Shown piece by piece: positions 1 to 10,504 of a DNA stretch of 64,000 nt (position 1 is the first letter of the stretch; each line of letters begins with the position of its first letter). The notes beneath the pieces were generated by a model. It saw only the letters and a list, made by a program, of their open reading frames with translations, was not told where the DNA came from and made no database searches. Source of the DNA: Pyrenula massariospora (Eukaryota; Ascomycota; Eurotiomycetes; Pyrenulales; Pyrenulaceae); assembly GCA_021030905.1 (NCBI GenBank), contig JAGFMI010000006.1, forward strand, positions 1,178,001 through 1,242,000, in the 5' to 3' direction. The translations under genes and the position numbers were made by a program.

Positions 1-1400
1 CGCTTCTTTCCTCCGTGGGCCCCTTCTCGTGGTGTGGGAGGCGAAGGGAGGTTTCCCGGGAGAAGGTCGCTCTCTGGCCTTACATCGGATGGCGGTGGTG
101 GGAGATTCTTCTTGCTCCTCCGCTTGCCGCGAGAACCACCGCTGAACTCTTTTTCAGCGATAGGGCTCACCGGTTCATGGCCGGCAGCGTCAGAGCGGCG
201 ATTGAATCGGCCGGCGCCATCAGCACGGCTGTTACGTTCAGAGATAGGGCTGATAACGTCGGTTAAGCCTGATTCGCGGCCGGGATTGAACATGCTTGTC
301 GTGCGTTCGTCCAAGGGGCTGACAACAGGATGAGATGCGACTTCTGAGCGTCGGATGGCGTGATAATCGAAGCGAGAATCTCTGTCATCGTCCGGGCTGG
401 CAACATCGAAACTGGCAATTTCGGAGCGTCGTACAGGTTCCTCATTCGAGACACGAACATTTCGTTGGCCTCCTTCATTCTGCGAGTTTTCGAGATACCA
501 GCTGTCACCCCCATGTGCTACGCCAATGCCAAGGCCTGAGTGACCCGATGCTTGTGAATCGCGTAATGAGTGGGTCTGGAGGTGCGAGGTATTTCGTTCC
601 ATGCTTGGGCGGCCGTAGACAGCTTTGGAAGATCGAGAATTGCTATCGTTAAAGCGGAAGCCGAGGTCGAATTCTCCCATACCCCTCCGTATGTTCGAAC
701 TCTCGCGACGGCTGTCCAGTGAATGTAGGGGTGGGGTCATTGCGTCCTCTGTCACTCGTGAGCTCACGTCTGGTGTCTTAGACCTCAAGCTGCTCCTGCC
801 TGTGAAACCGTAATCATCATACTGCGACATCTCCATTGGCGTCGGTGTTCTCGCGCCTGCGTGTGAGCCTCCAGATTCACTACGAAGGTGTTGGCGAGAG
901 GTCGTTTTCTGAGCGCGACCTTCCCTGTCCGTCTGCCGCCGCCGACGATAACACCATAATGCCAGTACTGATAAGGGTAATAACAGGAACACAACCAATA
1001 CTGGAACTAAGATTGCGATGAGAAGGTATGTGTGCTTCAAGCCCGAACCAGTAGCTGCATGGGTAGAGGTCGCTGCCGCCGTCGAAGAGATTGTACTTGA
1101 TGGCCTCCCTGACGATGAAGACTTGCCAGAACTTGAAGTTCCTGTCGTAGTTGTTTCGGAAGAAGATCCACCGGTACTTGCGTTAGGTATTGGCGGTAGA
1201 GTCACCACGGTTGGATTGCCATTGTTGTCTGTGATGGTCCATATTCTACTTGTCGGAGTCTCAATTCCTGACGGAGTAAAATTAGAGTCGGCCGTGGCTA
1301 TTGTCGGGCTCTCGGAGGGAGGGTATGAGGTTGTCGATGCAGGGTCGAACGACGAAGTAGGGCTCGACGGCAGAGCCTGACGTGGTGCAAACAGCCTCAT
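1..1400 (-). CDS. Ser/Thr-rich single-pass membrane protein, C-terminus cut off by the window edge
   Basis: On the minus strand an open frame runs from an ATG at 1400 to base 1 without a stop, giving at least 466 residues. Residues 1-120 are rich in Ser, Thr and Pro, as in O-mannosylated fungal wall-sensor ectodomains. Residues about 125-149 form one hydrophobic span (YLLIAILVPVLVVFLL...), followed at once by Cys-Tyr-Arg-Arg-Arg-Arg, a positive-inside stop-transfer. The rest is a polar, probably disordered, Ser/Arg-rich cytoplasmic tail. This is the layout of Mid2/Wsc-type sensors, but I see no WSC cysteine domain and no specific family. No clear signal peptide follows the chosen ATG. The in-frame bases just upstream would code a hydrophobic stretch but contain no ATG before a stop, so an unseen 5' exon is possible. 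The gene model is confident; the sensor role is only inferred. Confidence 0.65.
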   Translation of the reverse strand, partial: MRLFAPRQALPSSPTSSFDPASTTSYPPSESPTIATADSNFTPSGIETPTSRIWTITDNNGNPTVVTLPPIPNASTGGSSSETTTTGTSSSGKSSSSGRPSSTISSTAAATSTHAATGSGLKHTYLLIAILVPVLVVFLLLPLSVLALWCYRRRRQTDREGRAQKTTSRQHLRSESGGSHAGARTPTPMEMSQYDDYGFTGRSSLRSKTPDVSSRVTEDAMTPPLHSLDSRRESSNIRRGMGEFDLGFRFNDSNSRSSKAVYGRPSMERNTSHLQTHSLRDSQASGHSGLGIGVAHGGDSWYLENSQNEGGQRNVRVSNEEPVRRSEIASFDVASPDDDRDSRFDYHAIRRSEVASHPVVSPLDERTTSMFNPGRESGLTDVISPISERNSRADGAGRFNRRSDAAGHEPVSPIAEKEFSGGSRGKRRSKKNLPPPPSDVRPESDLLPGNLPSPPTPREGAHGGKK

Positions 1401-2910
1401 TGAAAGAGCGTGGAGGAGGAAGGAGAGAAAAGAACAGCACAGAAAAGAGATATGAGATTATGTCAGGCGAATAAAGCGAGAGAATGAGGCTTCCCGGCTT
1501 CTGCAACCAAGGGCACCCTCGAAAAGCTGGCCTCGTTGCGAGTACATCGAAGGAGCGGGAGGAATGAGACGGGAAGCTGCAGGAGGACTGCGTGATCGGA
1601 AGAGAGTGAGTGGCAGTACGGAAGCTGGGGGAAAATAGCACGAGTAAGCTGTTCAATTGTCACCGAAGGCCGGCCATACCCAAGCCAGCGCCCAAGATGA
1701 TGTTGGTTCTGCAACAGTGGGGCGAAGCTGTTTTCGGCCCCATGATGTGCGCAGGTAGTGGCACGGAGTAACTGCATCAAGTCAAACTGGGGCCAAATGC
1801 CGGCTTCGCCTGTGTTGGAGTTTCACTAGCTTCTCTCCTACTCTCTAGTACTAGCTCGGCTAGTGAGGCAGTGGGATCTAGTATAACCGTGCGGTGCAAT
1901 CATGGCCATGCTTGGCGGGGAGAGGAGGAGACCCAAAAAGTGACCCTCTAGTTATCCAGGCACCGTTGCTGGGTGCTGCATAGTATTGTGCAGGGACTCA
2001 TAAATAATATTGACCACGGATGTCCTAGAAGTGGCAATATCGGCACGTCGTTGAAGTGGGAGTTTGGCGCCCTGTGGGCAGCCATTCTGCTCACGACCAC
2101 CGTTCGCCATCCGCCATCGCTCCTTTTTGGATGTGATCGTGCAAAAGGTCAGACAATCAGCGGAACGGATTGTGCACTATCGGTGACGAAGGCTTGGGTG
2201 CTGGGAGAGGCATGCGAAGGCGATCTTTTCCCTGCAGGTGGAAGGGTGGTTCTTGATGGATGCAAGGAGGTGAGTTCCTCGTCAGACGCGGCACAAGGCG
2301 GGCCAAAAATAGAGTGAAGTGGAGAGAGCGACCCGACCGAAGCCGCCTGAATCGAGCCGTTTTAGGCGGTCAAGCTCGCTGAACGACACCACGTGACCAT
2401 GGCAGGGTCAGCACTTGCAGATACGAACAGGGACATACTATGGTAGTCCGAGACGATGACTGGGGGTCGATTCGGAACAGTTGTTGCTGGAGCAGGCTGG
2501 AAAGGGCACAGGATAGGTGAAGGCCGGGTGCTGTGCAGCACAACTACTAGCAGATTTGGGCGCAGGATGGGTGTTGCCACCATCGCCGCCCCAGAAATAA
2601 TTCATTCTACGCTAAAACCTTCCGACAAACAGGAGAAGCTCGCTGCCAAGAGATCCAAATCAGCGTCGCGCAGGGGGAGGCTTTCCGGAGCTTGGGGGCA
2701 GTCACGTGACCACAGCCCTCCCCGGATCTCGCCGCTGACGGAGCCGCATCTTGCCCCTCGCGGGCCAGCCTGATACAGAGACCCTACGTCAGCCTTCTCT
2801 GTCGCCCACCTAGGTCGATCTATCCATCTTTGATTGTCACATCTGGGCCAAATCTGTCGGCGAGGCCGTTTGCCTAATCTGTATTTTCCGGGCTTGACGC
2901 CAGACCCACT
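1401..2910. other. Intergenic, divergent promoter region
   Basis: About 1.5 kb between the divergent membrane-protein gene (-) and the AIM3-like gene (+). It holds only short ORFs without recognisable motifs. CACGTG cores are present near 2394 and 2703. I see no gene, RNA or repeat here. Confidence 0.5.
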
Positions 2911-4194
2911 ATGGATAAAGCCAGAGGGGTCATGAAGGATGGGTGGCATCCAAAGGGCAAGGATGGCGGCAAAGAGAGTTGGAGGGGTGACTTCAAAGGC
3001 ATCAATCAAGTGGTGAGCTATCATCGCATTGGACCACACTGGATACAACGCACTAACATGAGGTGCTGTACCACCACTTAGGCTGGATGGGTCGGAAAGG
3101 GAAAGGATACAACCAAAACCCAACAAGAAGAGCATATTTCGCGCCCTCTGTCGTCCCTCAAAGATCCTGCAGCTTTTGGCCCTCCCCCAAAGAACGTCAA
3201 CTATCACGGCGGCGCTGCGGTGCCTGACCGGATCACGCCAGATCGGCGTGGTCTTGGAGCCCCTTTGAGTGCTCAACAAGTACAGTCTCAAAAGGAAGAG
3301 GCAGAAGCGGTAGAGGCAGAAAAGCCTGCTCCTCCACCAGCACCTTACAAGGCGAACACAACAGGCTTGTCCACAAAGAACCTACTCCCTCCGCCCGTAC
3401 ACCGCGCAATCAAAGACGACTCGACGTTTCCCTCTACGAGCCACGACCCTCCATCCAAACCGAAACTTCCTCCGCGATTGCCTCCTCGGAAGTCCGCATC
3501 TGTCGATGCAGAATCTACGGCCCCTCCTCCAAGTTACGAATCCGCTACTGCTGCGCCTGGAAGTCAGTCCCAGCCTACGCAGGGGCTCGTGAACCATGGC
3601 GCTTTGAACCGGTTGGGAAAGGCAGGTGTTTCAGTATCCGGCCTGGGAATAGGCCAACAGAGCAATCCTTGGAAAAATGAACGGAGCCAATCCGCCGTGT
3701 CAAATTCATCAGACAAGTCCTCTATGAACGAGCTACAATCCCGCTTTGCAAAGGTAAAGACGCCCTCAGATCAAGATACGACCGCCCCACCGCCGACGGA
3801 AGGAACCACCTTCGCACAGAAGCAGCAAGCTTTCCAGACCGCTCAAAATTTCCAAAAAGACCCCTCGTCCGTTTCCCTCTCGGACGCCAAGTCTGCCGCC
3901 TCTACTGCAAACAATTTCCGTGAACGGCATAGCGAGCAGATCACAGCAGGCACTCAAAAAGCGAATGCTTGGAACAAAAAGTACGACCTCACCGGTCGCA
4001 TGAACAATTATCTAGAGAAACAAGGCTCACCAACAAACGAGGCATCAAATCAGTCTGCCAGTCCGCCGCCCAGTGAACTGTACGGCAGGAAGGCGCCACC
4101 TCCACCCGTACCGAATAAAAGACCTGGAATGCACCCTTCCACGCAGGGATCACAGTCTCCTCCACCGGTACCACTCGGAACGAAGCCTCGCTAG
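2911..4194 (+). CDS. AIM3-like proline-rich fungal protein
   Basis: Two exons, 2911-3012 and 3082-4194, are separated by a 69-bp GTGAGC...TAG intron and give 404 residues. Exon 1 and the start of exon 2 carry a conserved N-terminus (GWHPKGKDGGKESWRGDF, then KGINQVAGWVGKGKD) that I associate with filamentous-fungal homologues of 'altered inheritance of mitochondria protein 3'. The body has several poly-Pro SH3-ligand tracts (PPRLPPRK, APPPPVPNKRP), and a more helical stretch lies at about residues 200-285. Yeast Aim3 is linked to cortical actin patches through SH3 partners, so a similar scaffold role is an inference. The start was chosen because the conserved N-terminus begins there, upstream of the longest uninterrupted frame. 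The name is tentative; the gene model is firm. Confidence 0.75.
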
Positions 4195-5107
4195 ACATAC
4201 CACGCGACGACAGGCTCTATATTTGGTAGTTAGTCGAATGCTTTGGAATGCATGAGCGGCTGAGGGAGTTAAAGATGGCGTTTCAGTGCCCATAGTCCGC
4301 TTGAATATGACGTTTGATCTAGAAGATTTGCTAGAAGTATGGGATAGCCTACAGCACTCTTGATAGCAGCAACGTCACTAGTTGATCTCATCATCTATTG
4401 CGATAGATCCCGGATAGCTATTTCCTCTTCGATCTTCTACCTTTGCTCGATTTTCCTTTACGTAGCTGTCGACCATGTGAGATACTCTGTTGGAATACAT
4501 GGTACAAGGCGCAGAGAGTCTGTGACCGTCATTTTGGTGAAGTGACCTTACAACATACTGTTGTGCCGAAAGTTGCTCATGAGGTTCTGGAAGCTGGAAG
4601 CTGGCAGGTTCCTCGCAGGTCTCCCATTAAGCCCACGTGGCCGCTAAAACAAAGATCGCAATGGCTCCTGCTACGGAAGTTGCCCGAGATATAGAAATGG
4701 GAAGCTCGGCCAGCTTGTCCGGCCAGATTGATTAACCGGGTAGACTTGAAGAGGGTACGCCGAGACGGCATTGACGGCATTTCTTGAAGGGAAAGAAGTG
4801 TTTCAGAACGAAGATAAAATGACATGACCTGCTGACGGATGTCACCGTGTACAGTACATTGTTTGTGCCGCCGCAGATCCTCGCGGTGCTGAGCCGAGCG
4901 GGGCCAAGTAGACGACAAGCCGCGGGGAAGGACGTTCAACCGCCAAAGAATCATTACCCACAAGTTCCGTAGTACAAACCATTGGCAGCGGTTACTGCGC
5001 CCAACCTTATGTCCATCACGCCAGAATCTTTACGTATGACCATGATCAGTCTTCCAGATATCCATCCTTGACAGAGTGACACAGAGAATCTCTTTACTGA
5101 CGTCTGC
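4195..5107. other. Intergenic, convergent 3' region
   Basis: About 0.9 kb between two convergent genes. Only short overlapping ORFs without motifs are present. I see nothing else. Confidence 0.5.
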
Positions 5108-6694
5108 TTAAGGCTCGCTTCGTCCACAGAGTACCGCAGCACGAAACACCAAGTTTTCCTGCTGCAAATCGTCATGGAAGACAAGGGGAAAGTAAGGTAG
5201 GATGACGGTCGTTGGACTGGAGTCTGAATTCTCATCGGCACTCATCCATTCGGGGTTAAAATTGCTTTTTGGCTTTGGCCAAAGAAATTGAAGCGGCGGA
5301 TCAAATGAATGCATTTCCAGTCTAGTGGAGAAAGCATCCGTAAGTATAGAATGAAGTTTTTCCATCCACCTTGCGATAACTTTTTCACCTCTTTCGCTAT
5401 GAGCGTTCCGGCGGAGTCGACTAGATCGCTCTGGTGATTGATTGAGCAGGAACATTAAGACAGCCTCATAGAGCCTAGATGCTACTGCTGTGGCATTGAC
5501 CTCCAGGTCGGACGGAGCAAAACTTAATCGGTAATTCTGACGACTTTGACACTCGAGAGCATCACAAATACCTGGCGCTAAAAGCAATTTAGTGGTGAGC
5601 CAAAGGACTTTTCATGAGCAGATGAAGCCTACCTAGATTTCGAAGATTATCAGGCATTCTAGTCTTGCTCGGTTCTAAGAGATCTCTTGAGAAGATCCAC
5701 ATATATATTCCTGCGCCAAAAAGGGATACGAAGAATTCCAGAACGGAAAAGTGTCCATCGAGTAAAAGAGCTTCCGCGCTTTCAACCGTGCTCCTCCACG
5801 AGGACTCGGTCAAGCCTAGGATTTTTCTTATGAGAATATGTACATCTGTATTTGGAAGGAACCTTTCAAAGTCTGGTTTGTTCGTCAACGGGATCTCTAA
5901 CACATTAAGCAAGTCGGTTGTGGTTGTACGAATGTCCCAAACGAGGGTCACCAACTTTCTATGGAGCTTTCCTTTGATCTCTGTTGTTAGCAGGGAGCGT
6001 AGGCCACGGTTTTGTTCGACAAGTGCTTTAATATTGCGTAGCTCTTGCTCGAGCTGGTTGTTTGCCGGCCCTGATCCTGACCTAGAAATTTGAGGTATTG
6101 TCATGGCTTTCCAAACCATATTTGGCTGTCTCTCTAGTACCGCCGAGATCTGTGGCGTGTCGTTCGATATGTCTCTATTTTCGCGAGTATCTCTCTCGGT
6201 CTCTATTGGTGAAGTGGATGAGAGGGCAATTGAAGGTACGCTACGCGTAATGGGTGACCTTGGCCTAGGTACCGTTCCCTGAACTGTAGGTCTTGAAAGG
6301 CTGCCTGATTGCACGGCTTTCTAACCAAAAGTCAGCATGAAAGGAGCCTTTTAAATTTTAAACGACTTTGCCGCACCCGTTTCCGTGGTCCGAAACTTGC
6401 CGACTGGGGCAGTGATTCAAATGCTCGACGTCCAGACATGAAAAGCTCGTCTGGAAACTTTCCTTTGCCCCGATACTTACGATGCAAGTGGCGCATTCTC
6501 GATTTTATCTTGTCCTCCAATCTGCCAATGATGGACATGTCAGGGATGCTTTTGCGAAGCTCTTGAGCAGCATCTTCCCAAGCCGTGCGTTGTGTAGTCG
6601 ATGTGTACGCATTTATATGATGGTCGAAAAAGGCCAAAAGGCATTCTGTGTCTGCATCTCCCCAGCGATATATCTCCATTATCTCTCGCGACAT
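5108..6694 (-). CDS. Myb/SANT-like DNA-binding-domain protein, function unknown
   Basis: Three exons read on the minus strand: 6694-6377, 6320-5633 and 5577-5108, giving 491 residues. Introns are 56 and 55 bp; the first has a GCTGAC branch point 11 bases before TTAG, and all phases join. Residues about 10-75 form a Myb/SANT-like region (RWGDADTECLLAFFDHHINAY followed later by KSRMRHLHRKYR), the kind found in fungal proteins that bind DNA. The middle is Ser/Pro-rich and the C-terminal 300 residues are mostly helical with no family I recognise. A perfect GTAAGT lies inside exon 1 near 6482, but using it deletes the GKFPDELFMSGRRAF segment, which looks like part of the domain, so I did not use it. 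The gene is divergent from the Hsp70-like gene. Confidence 0.65.
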
Positions 6695-7143
6695 TGCAAT
6701 CTATTGACAGGTTTCCGACGCGGTTGAAGATGGACGTCGAGAAGAAGAACAAAGTCATGAAGACATGAAGCATAGGTGAAGATTTCAGCTTTTGCTGAGA
6801 AATTCTCTTGGCGGTCTCAGAATCTCACTCGGCAACAGGCAACAGGCAACAGGAAAGTTTGCGAAACAACCGTTATTGATGGATCTCTACCTCCAGACCA
6901 TCTCTATACAGGATCCTGGACAAGCTTATCCCTCTTTGAACTTACGTTCAAGTGAAATCGCGCCGTATATCCCTCATCTAGAACGGGCATCGAACGCTGA
7001 TCATTCTAGTACCAGTGAACAGCGGTTTCCAGCCTTTAAGCATTTCCGAAGCAGCTCCAACTGTCTTCATCGCCTCGGTCATTAGTCAGTACTCCACAGT
7101 GACCAGAGTAAGACACAGTGAACGCAACAAACATCATCAGCTC
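6695..7143. other. Intergenic, divergent promoter region
   Basis: About 450 bp between the Myb-like gene (-) and the Hsp70-like gene (+). A short GGCAACA direct repeat lies near 6830-6852. No gene seen. Confidence 0.45.
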
Positions 7144-9751
7144 ATGTCAACACCACCAAATTCTGTAAATCAAAATTCTAGAGCAGTCATGAGACGCAAC
7201 TCCTCAAGACGGCGACGTGGCCACAAATCTGTGCAGCTCTCACTTCCAGAAGCTAACCAGATTACTGGAGGCGAAACTCCAAGAATGTCGACCTTAGATC
7301 ACGATGGAAAGCCGCTCCTTGTGTTGGCACTCGATTTTGGCACGCAGAACACAGGCGTAGCTTACTCTACGTTCGCCCCAGAAGCGACTGGCTCTTCAAA
7401 GGAGACAATTGAAAATATCCAAACGATACTCTTTGAACCTCGGTCAACTGAGGTTCCCGCGAGCATAGCCGTTACGGATAATGGATCAGTTGTCTGGGGA
7501 GACGATGTAGACGTCGGACGCAGAAATGGGCAGTTCGAAGAATTATCCATATTTGAAAACTTGAAACTTGCTATACTCGACGATAATGACGAGAAAACGG
7601 AGCGATTACGTCAACAGCATCGCAACAAGATACAAGCCTTGCCACGGAAGCTTTACCGTACAAAGCACAATACTGTTTCTGACCAACTCGCCGTCATTGA
7701 TGAGAACAATGATGATCTTGTCGAAGTAACGGACTCTGTCGGTATTGCCAGTCTGTTCCTGACATTCCTTCATGAGCACATCCATCGATATTTAGCAAAC
7801 ATGCTGGGAGACATGGACTCGTACAGTATAGAAACAGGTATCGCGGTACCAGCTCTGACAAAACCTGAAAGCGTGGATCGAATCCTGAAAATTGCAAATG
7901 AGGCTGGCTTCAAAAACGTTCATATTGTGTCCGAGCCTGCCGCTGCAGCGTTTTGTTTGATATGCAAAGCACAGAACAAGAAGATCAATTCCACGATCTG
8001 GAACGGGTTATATAGATCGGACTTTATGAAACTCCTCTCTACTCATGCTTTGTTGATGTCAGATGTTGGCGCAGGTACAGCAGTAAGCCTCCAACACCAA
8101 TTACGAACTGTACGAATACTCACTCGGGGATCAGGACTACACATCGTCGGAGCTCATTAGCGAGTCCCCAATCCGTGTTCGAGAGATCGTGAGGGGCAGT
8201 GGTAAGGTGTGTTGTGTCCGAAATATGTTCAAGGTGTCTAATGCTGCCAACCCTTGTAGGAAGCTTCGTTGCTGGTCACCAATTGAACGTGATTTTTCAG
8301 TCCTACATTTGCACCAAACTTCAGTATCAGTGGAATCTGATTCTTGCGCACCTAAAGCCGGCTTCCGAACTTTTTAAAAGAACGAAGGAAAGGATACTTC
8401 ATAACCTTGAAAGGGAATTCGAACGACAGAAACGACGCTTTAAAGGTGACCCGGATGACAACATCGTCATCCGATTAGAGCCTGGAGTGACGGTAGACAT
8501 CCCGACAGTGGGCATTACCAACGGTATTCTGTCTCTGCAAAGGTGAGCCAGCTCATGCCCTTCCCTATATCTCTTGAGCTAGCTTATTCTAATGCTATTT
8601 TACGGGACTTGTGTGATCTTAGTGGTGAGATCGGAACAACATTCGACCAGGTCCTGGAAGACATGAAGGAAAATATTGACACACAGCTCAGTATGCTCAA
8701 AGAGATGCGGAAGAAAGCGGTCTGCGCATTCGTTGGTGGTGTGTGTGAGAACAAATTCGTGCAGGATAGTATTAGATCGTACCTTGGATCGCCCGGAATC
8801 AACCAGAATCTGGGGTATAATCCACCGTGCTGGTTTCCGATGGTGGACTCGTATAGGCCACTATTTCCCATGATATGTGACAGAGTTGCTAATTATCAGC
8901 TAGGCGGTCTGTTGTGCATACGGGTGCTCTACTAGCAACGCGCCATAAGAATACTACGTGTGGGTTTGCAGCGCGACGGAGCTACGGCGTTATCCAGGAC
9001 TTCGAGCGAGATTCTTCAAACCCAAGCCTTCAAGCTCGCACCCACGAAGCGGAGCGAGATCCTCATGACGGCGTTCTGCGTATTCAAGATTGTGTCAAGT
9101 GGCTGTACCGCAGTGTAGGCTTCCTCATGTTCATAGCTAAACCGGGACGTATTCTGATCTTTTTCAGGGCGATTCCATCCGTCCGGGAGAGACTTTCACA
9201 GTGTTTGGACAACGAGATCTAATGATCCACCTCAAGCGCCGCTGTGTCGAGGAACGAATTGCCTTCTCGGATGACCGCCTTGAAGACGGAGTGTCAATGA
9301 AGCACAATTCGATAAGTCCGTCTATGCGCTAGTGAATACCACACTGACCCTTAAGCACATAGGTGAGCAAGGCGTCCTCAGTGTAACATTTAAAGATGAG
9401 GAACTTCGGCACTTCCGCCGGCTACGATCTCCCAATGGCCGATATTACTACAGAATCCAGTACAAATTACGGGTTCAGTGCACCCAGATGCGGCTTATAT
9501 GGCGCTTCATTGTTCCGCGAAGTGGCCAATTTCGCATCAATCCAGTCAATATTGACGAGACAAAGAAAGGGAATCCCCGCTGCAAAAGGTGTGCTCTTTT
9601 AGTTTGCAGCTGCATTAATCCAATTTGGTATGACACCGATGTGCTGCTGGATAAGGAGCTGGAGGACGAAAGTGAATTGATTACAAGAGACGCCCAAACG
9701 CTGACTGGGGAAGCTTTTGAGCCTCAGTTGCATGATTCTTTCTTATCATGA
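7144..9751 (+). CDS. Fungal Hsp70-like (actin-fold ATPase) protein with a reading-frame break near 9293
   Basis: Proposed exons are 7144-8082, 8135-8201, 8260-8542, 8623-8850, 8904-9114, 9168-about 9293, and about 9295-9751. The Hsp70 phosphate-1 loop (LALDFGTQNTGVAYS), the EPAAAAF segment, phosphate-2 (DVGAGTAD, created only after removing the 52-bp intron at 8083-8134) and the adenosine motif (FVGGVCENKFVQ) occur in order. The divergent C-terminal part fits the fungal Hsp70-like/Hsp12A-type family rather than canonical chaperones, and there is no EEVD end. Upstream of 9293 the frame reads ...FSDDRLEDGVS; downstream a different frame continues ...FDKSVYALVNTTL. Either one base is missing or a 59-bp intron with a weak GTGTCG donor (9244-9302) is used. 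The first in-frame ATG was taken as start. Substrate and role are unknown. Confidence 0.65.
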
Positions 9752-10504
9752 TGTGCGCAAGCGCAGAGCGAACAACCTGTATGCTGTGTCGCCACTTCTT
9801 GGTCTCGACACTACGACTCAGCTTCATTGGACAATGTGTTCCATTGTAAGCCAATACACTCGACTTTCCTTTCCTTGCGTCTTTGATGATTCCCTCTGCC
9901 GCTTCGTAGCCAATTTCTTGATCCTCAACATGATGAGAACTTCCGCTCAAGGAGGTGCTGTCAACGAACATAGGCACAGAAGGGGAAGAGACAAGGTAAT
10001 CTTTCTTAAGGTTAAGTTATTCCACATAAAGGGGGCCGCGAAATACATCTTTAAGCCAGGCCATCATCACTCTGGCCTCTTCTACACGTGTACCTCGTTC
10101 CAAGTATTCTAGATGTCGATAGTGGTCGCAGTAAACGGTAGGCCGCTCTACGAAATTACTGCGTGAGCGGTCAAGTATCCGGTCGCTAAGGGGTAAAACG
10201 AACGCAACAGGCCGACAATGTCACGATAAGAAGAAGTACTTAAGTCCTAGAACAGGTCCGAGAGTAGTGGAGAATATATAGATTTTTCTTGAAGTCGTTT
10301 CTTGGTTGCTATCTAGATCGTACCTCACCTTAGGCATCAAGCTTGGGAGTCTTAGGGGACATGCCGAAGTCTTGCCGAATCATTGGCGAAGCCTTCTTGG
10401 CTGTTGCCGTTCTCCATAATGTTTTTATTAGTGCGCGAAGTTCATGAAACAGGTCGTGCAGCAAGATCAGAAGGCAAATTCCTGTCTACCTGTGCAAAGA
10501 AATC
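9752..10504. other. Intergenic
   Basis: About 750 bp between the Hsp70-like gene and PUS7, both on the plus strand. No coding motif, RNA gene or repeat recognised. Confidence 0.5.

Noticed and set aside
2602-3291. 229-codon ORF on the minus strand
   Set aside because: It overlaps the AIM3-like gene and its promoter on the opposite strand, has no motif, and the plus strand has a coherent spliced protein.
6304-6482. Alternative first intron of the Myb-like gene using the perfect GTAAGT at 6482
   Set aside because: It would skip the acceptor with the good branch point and delete a conserved-looking part of the DNA-binding region.
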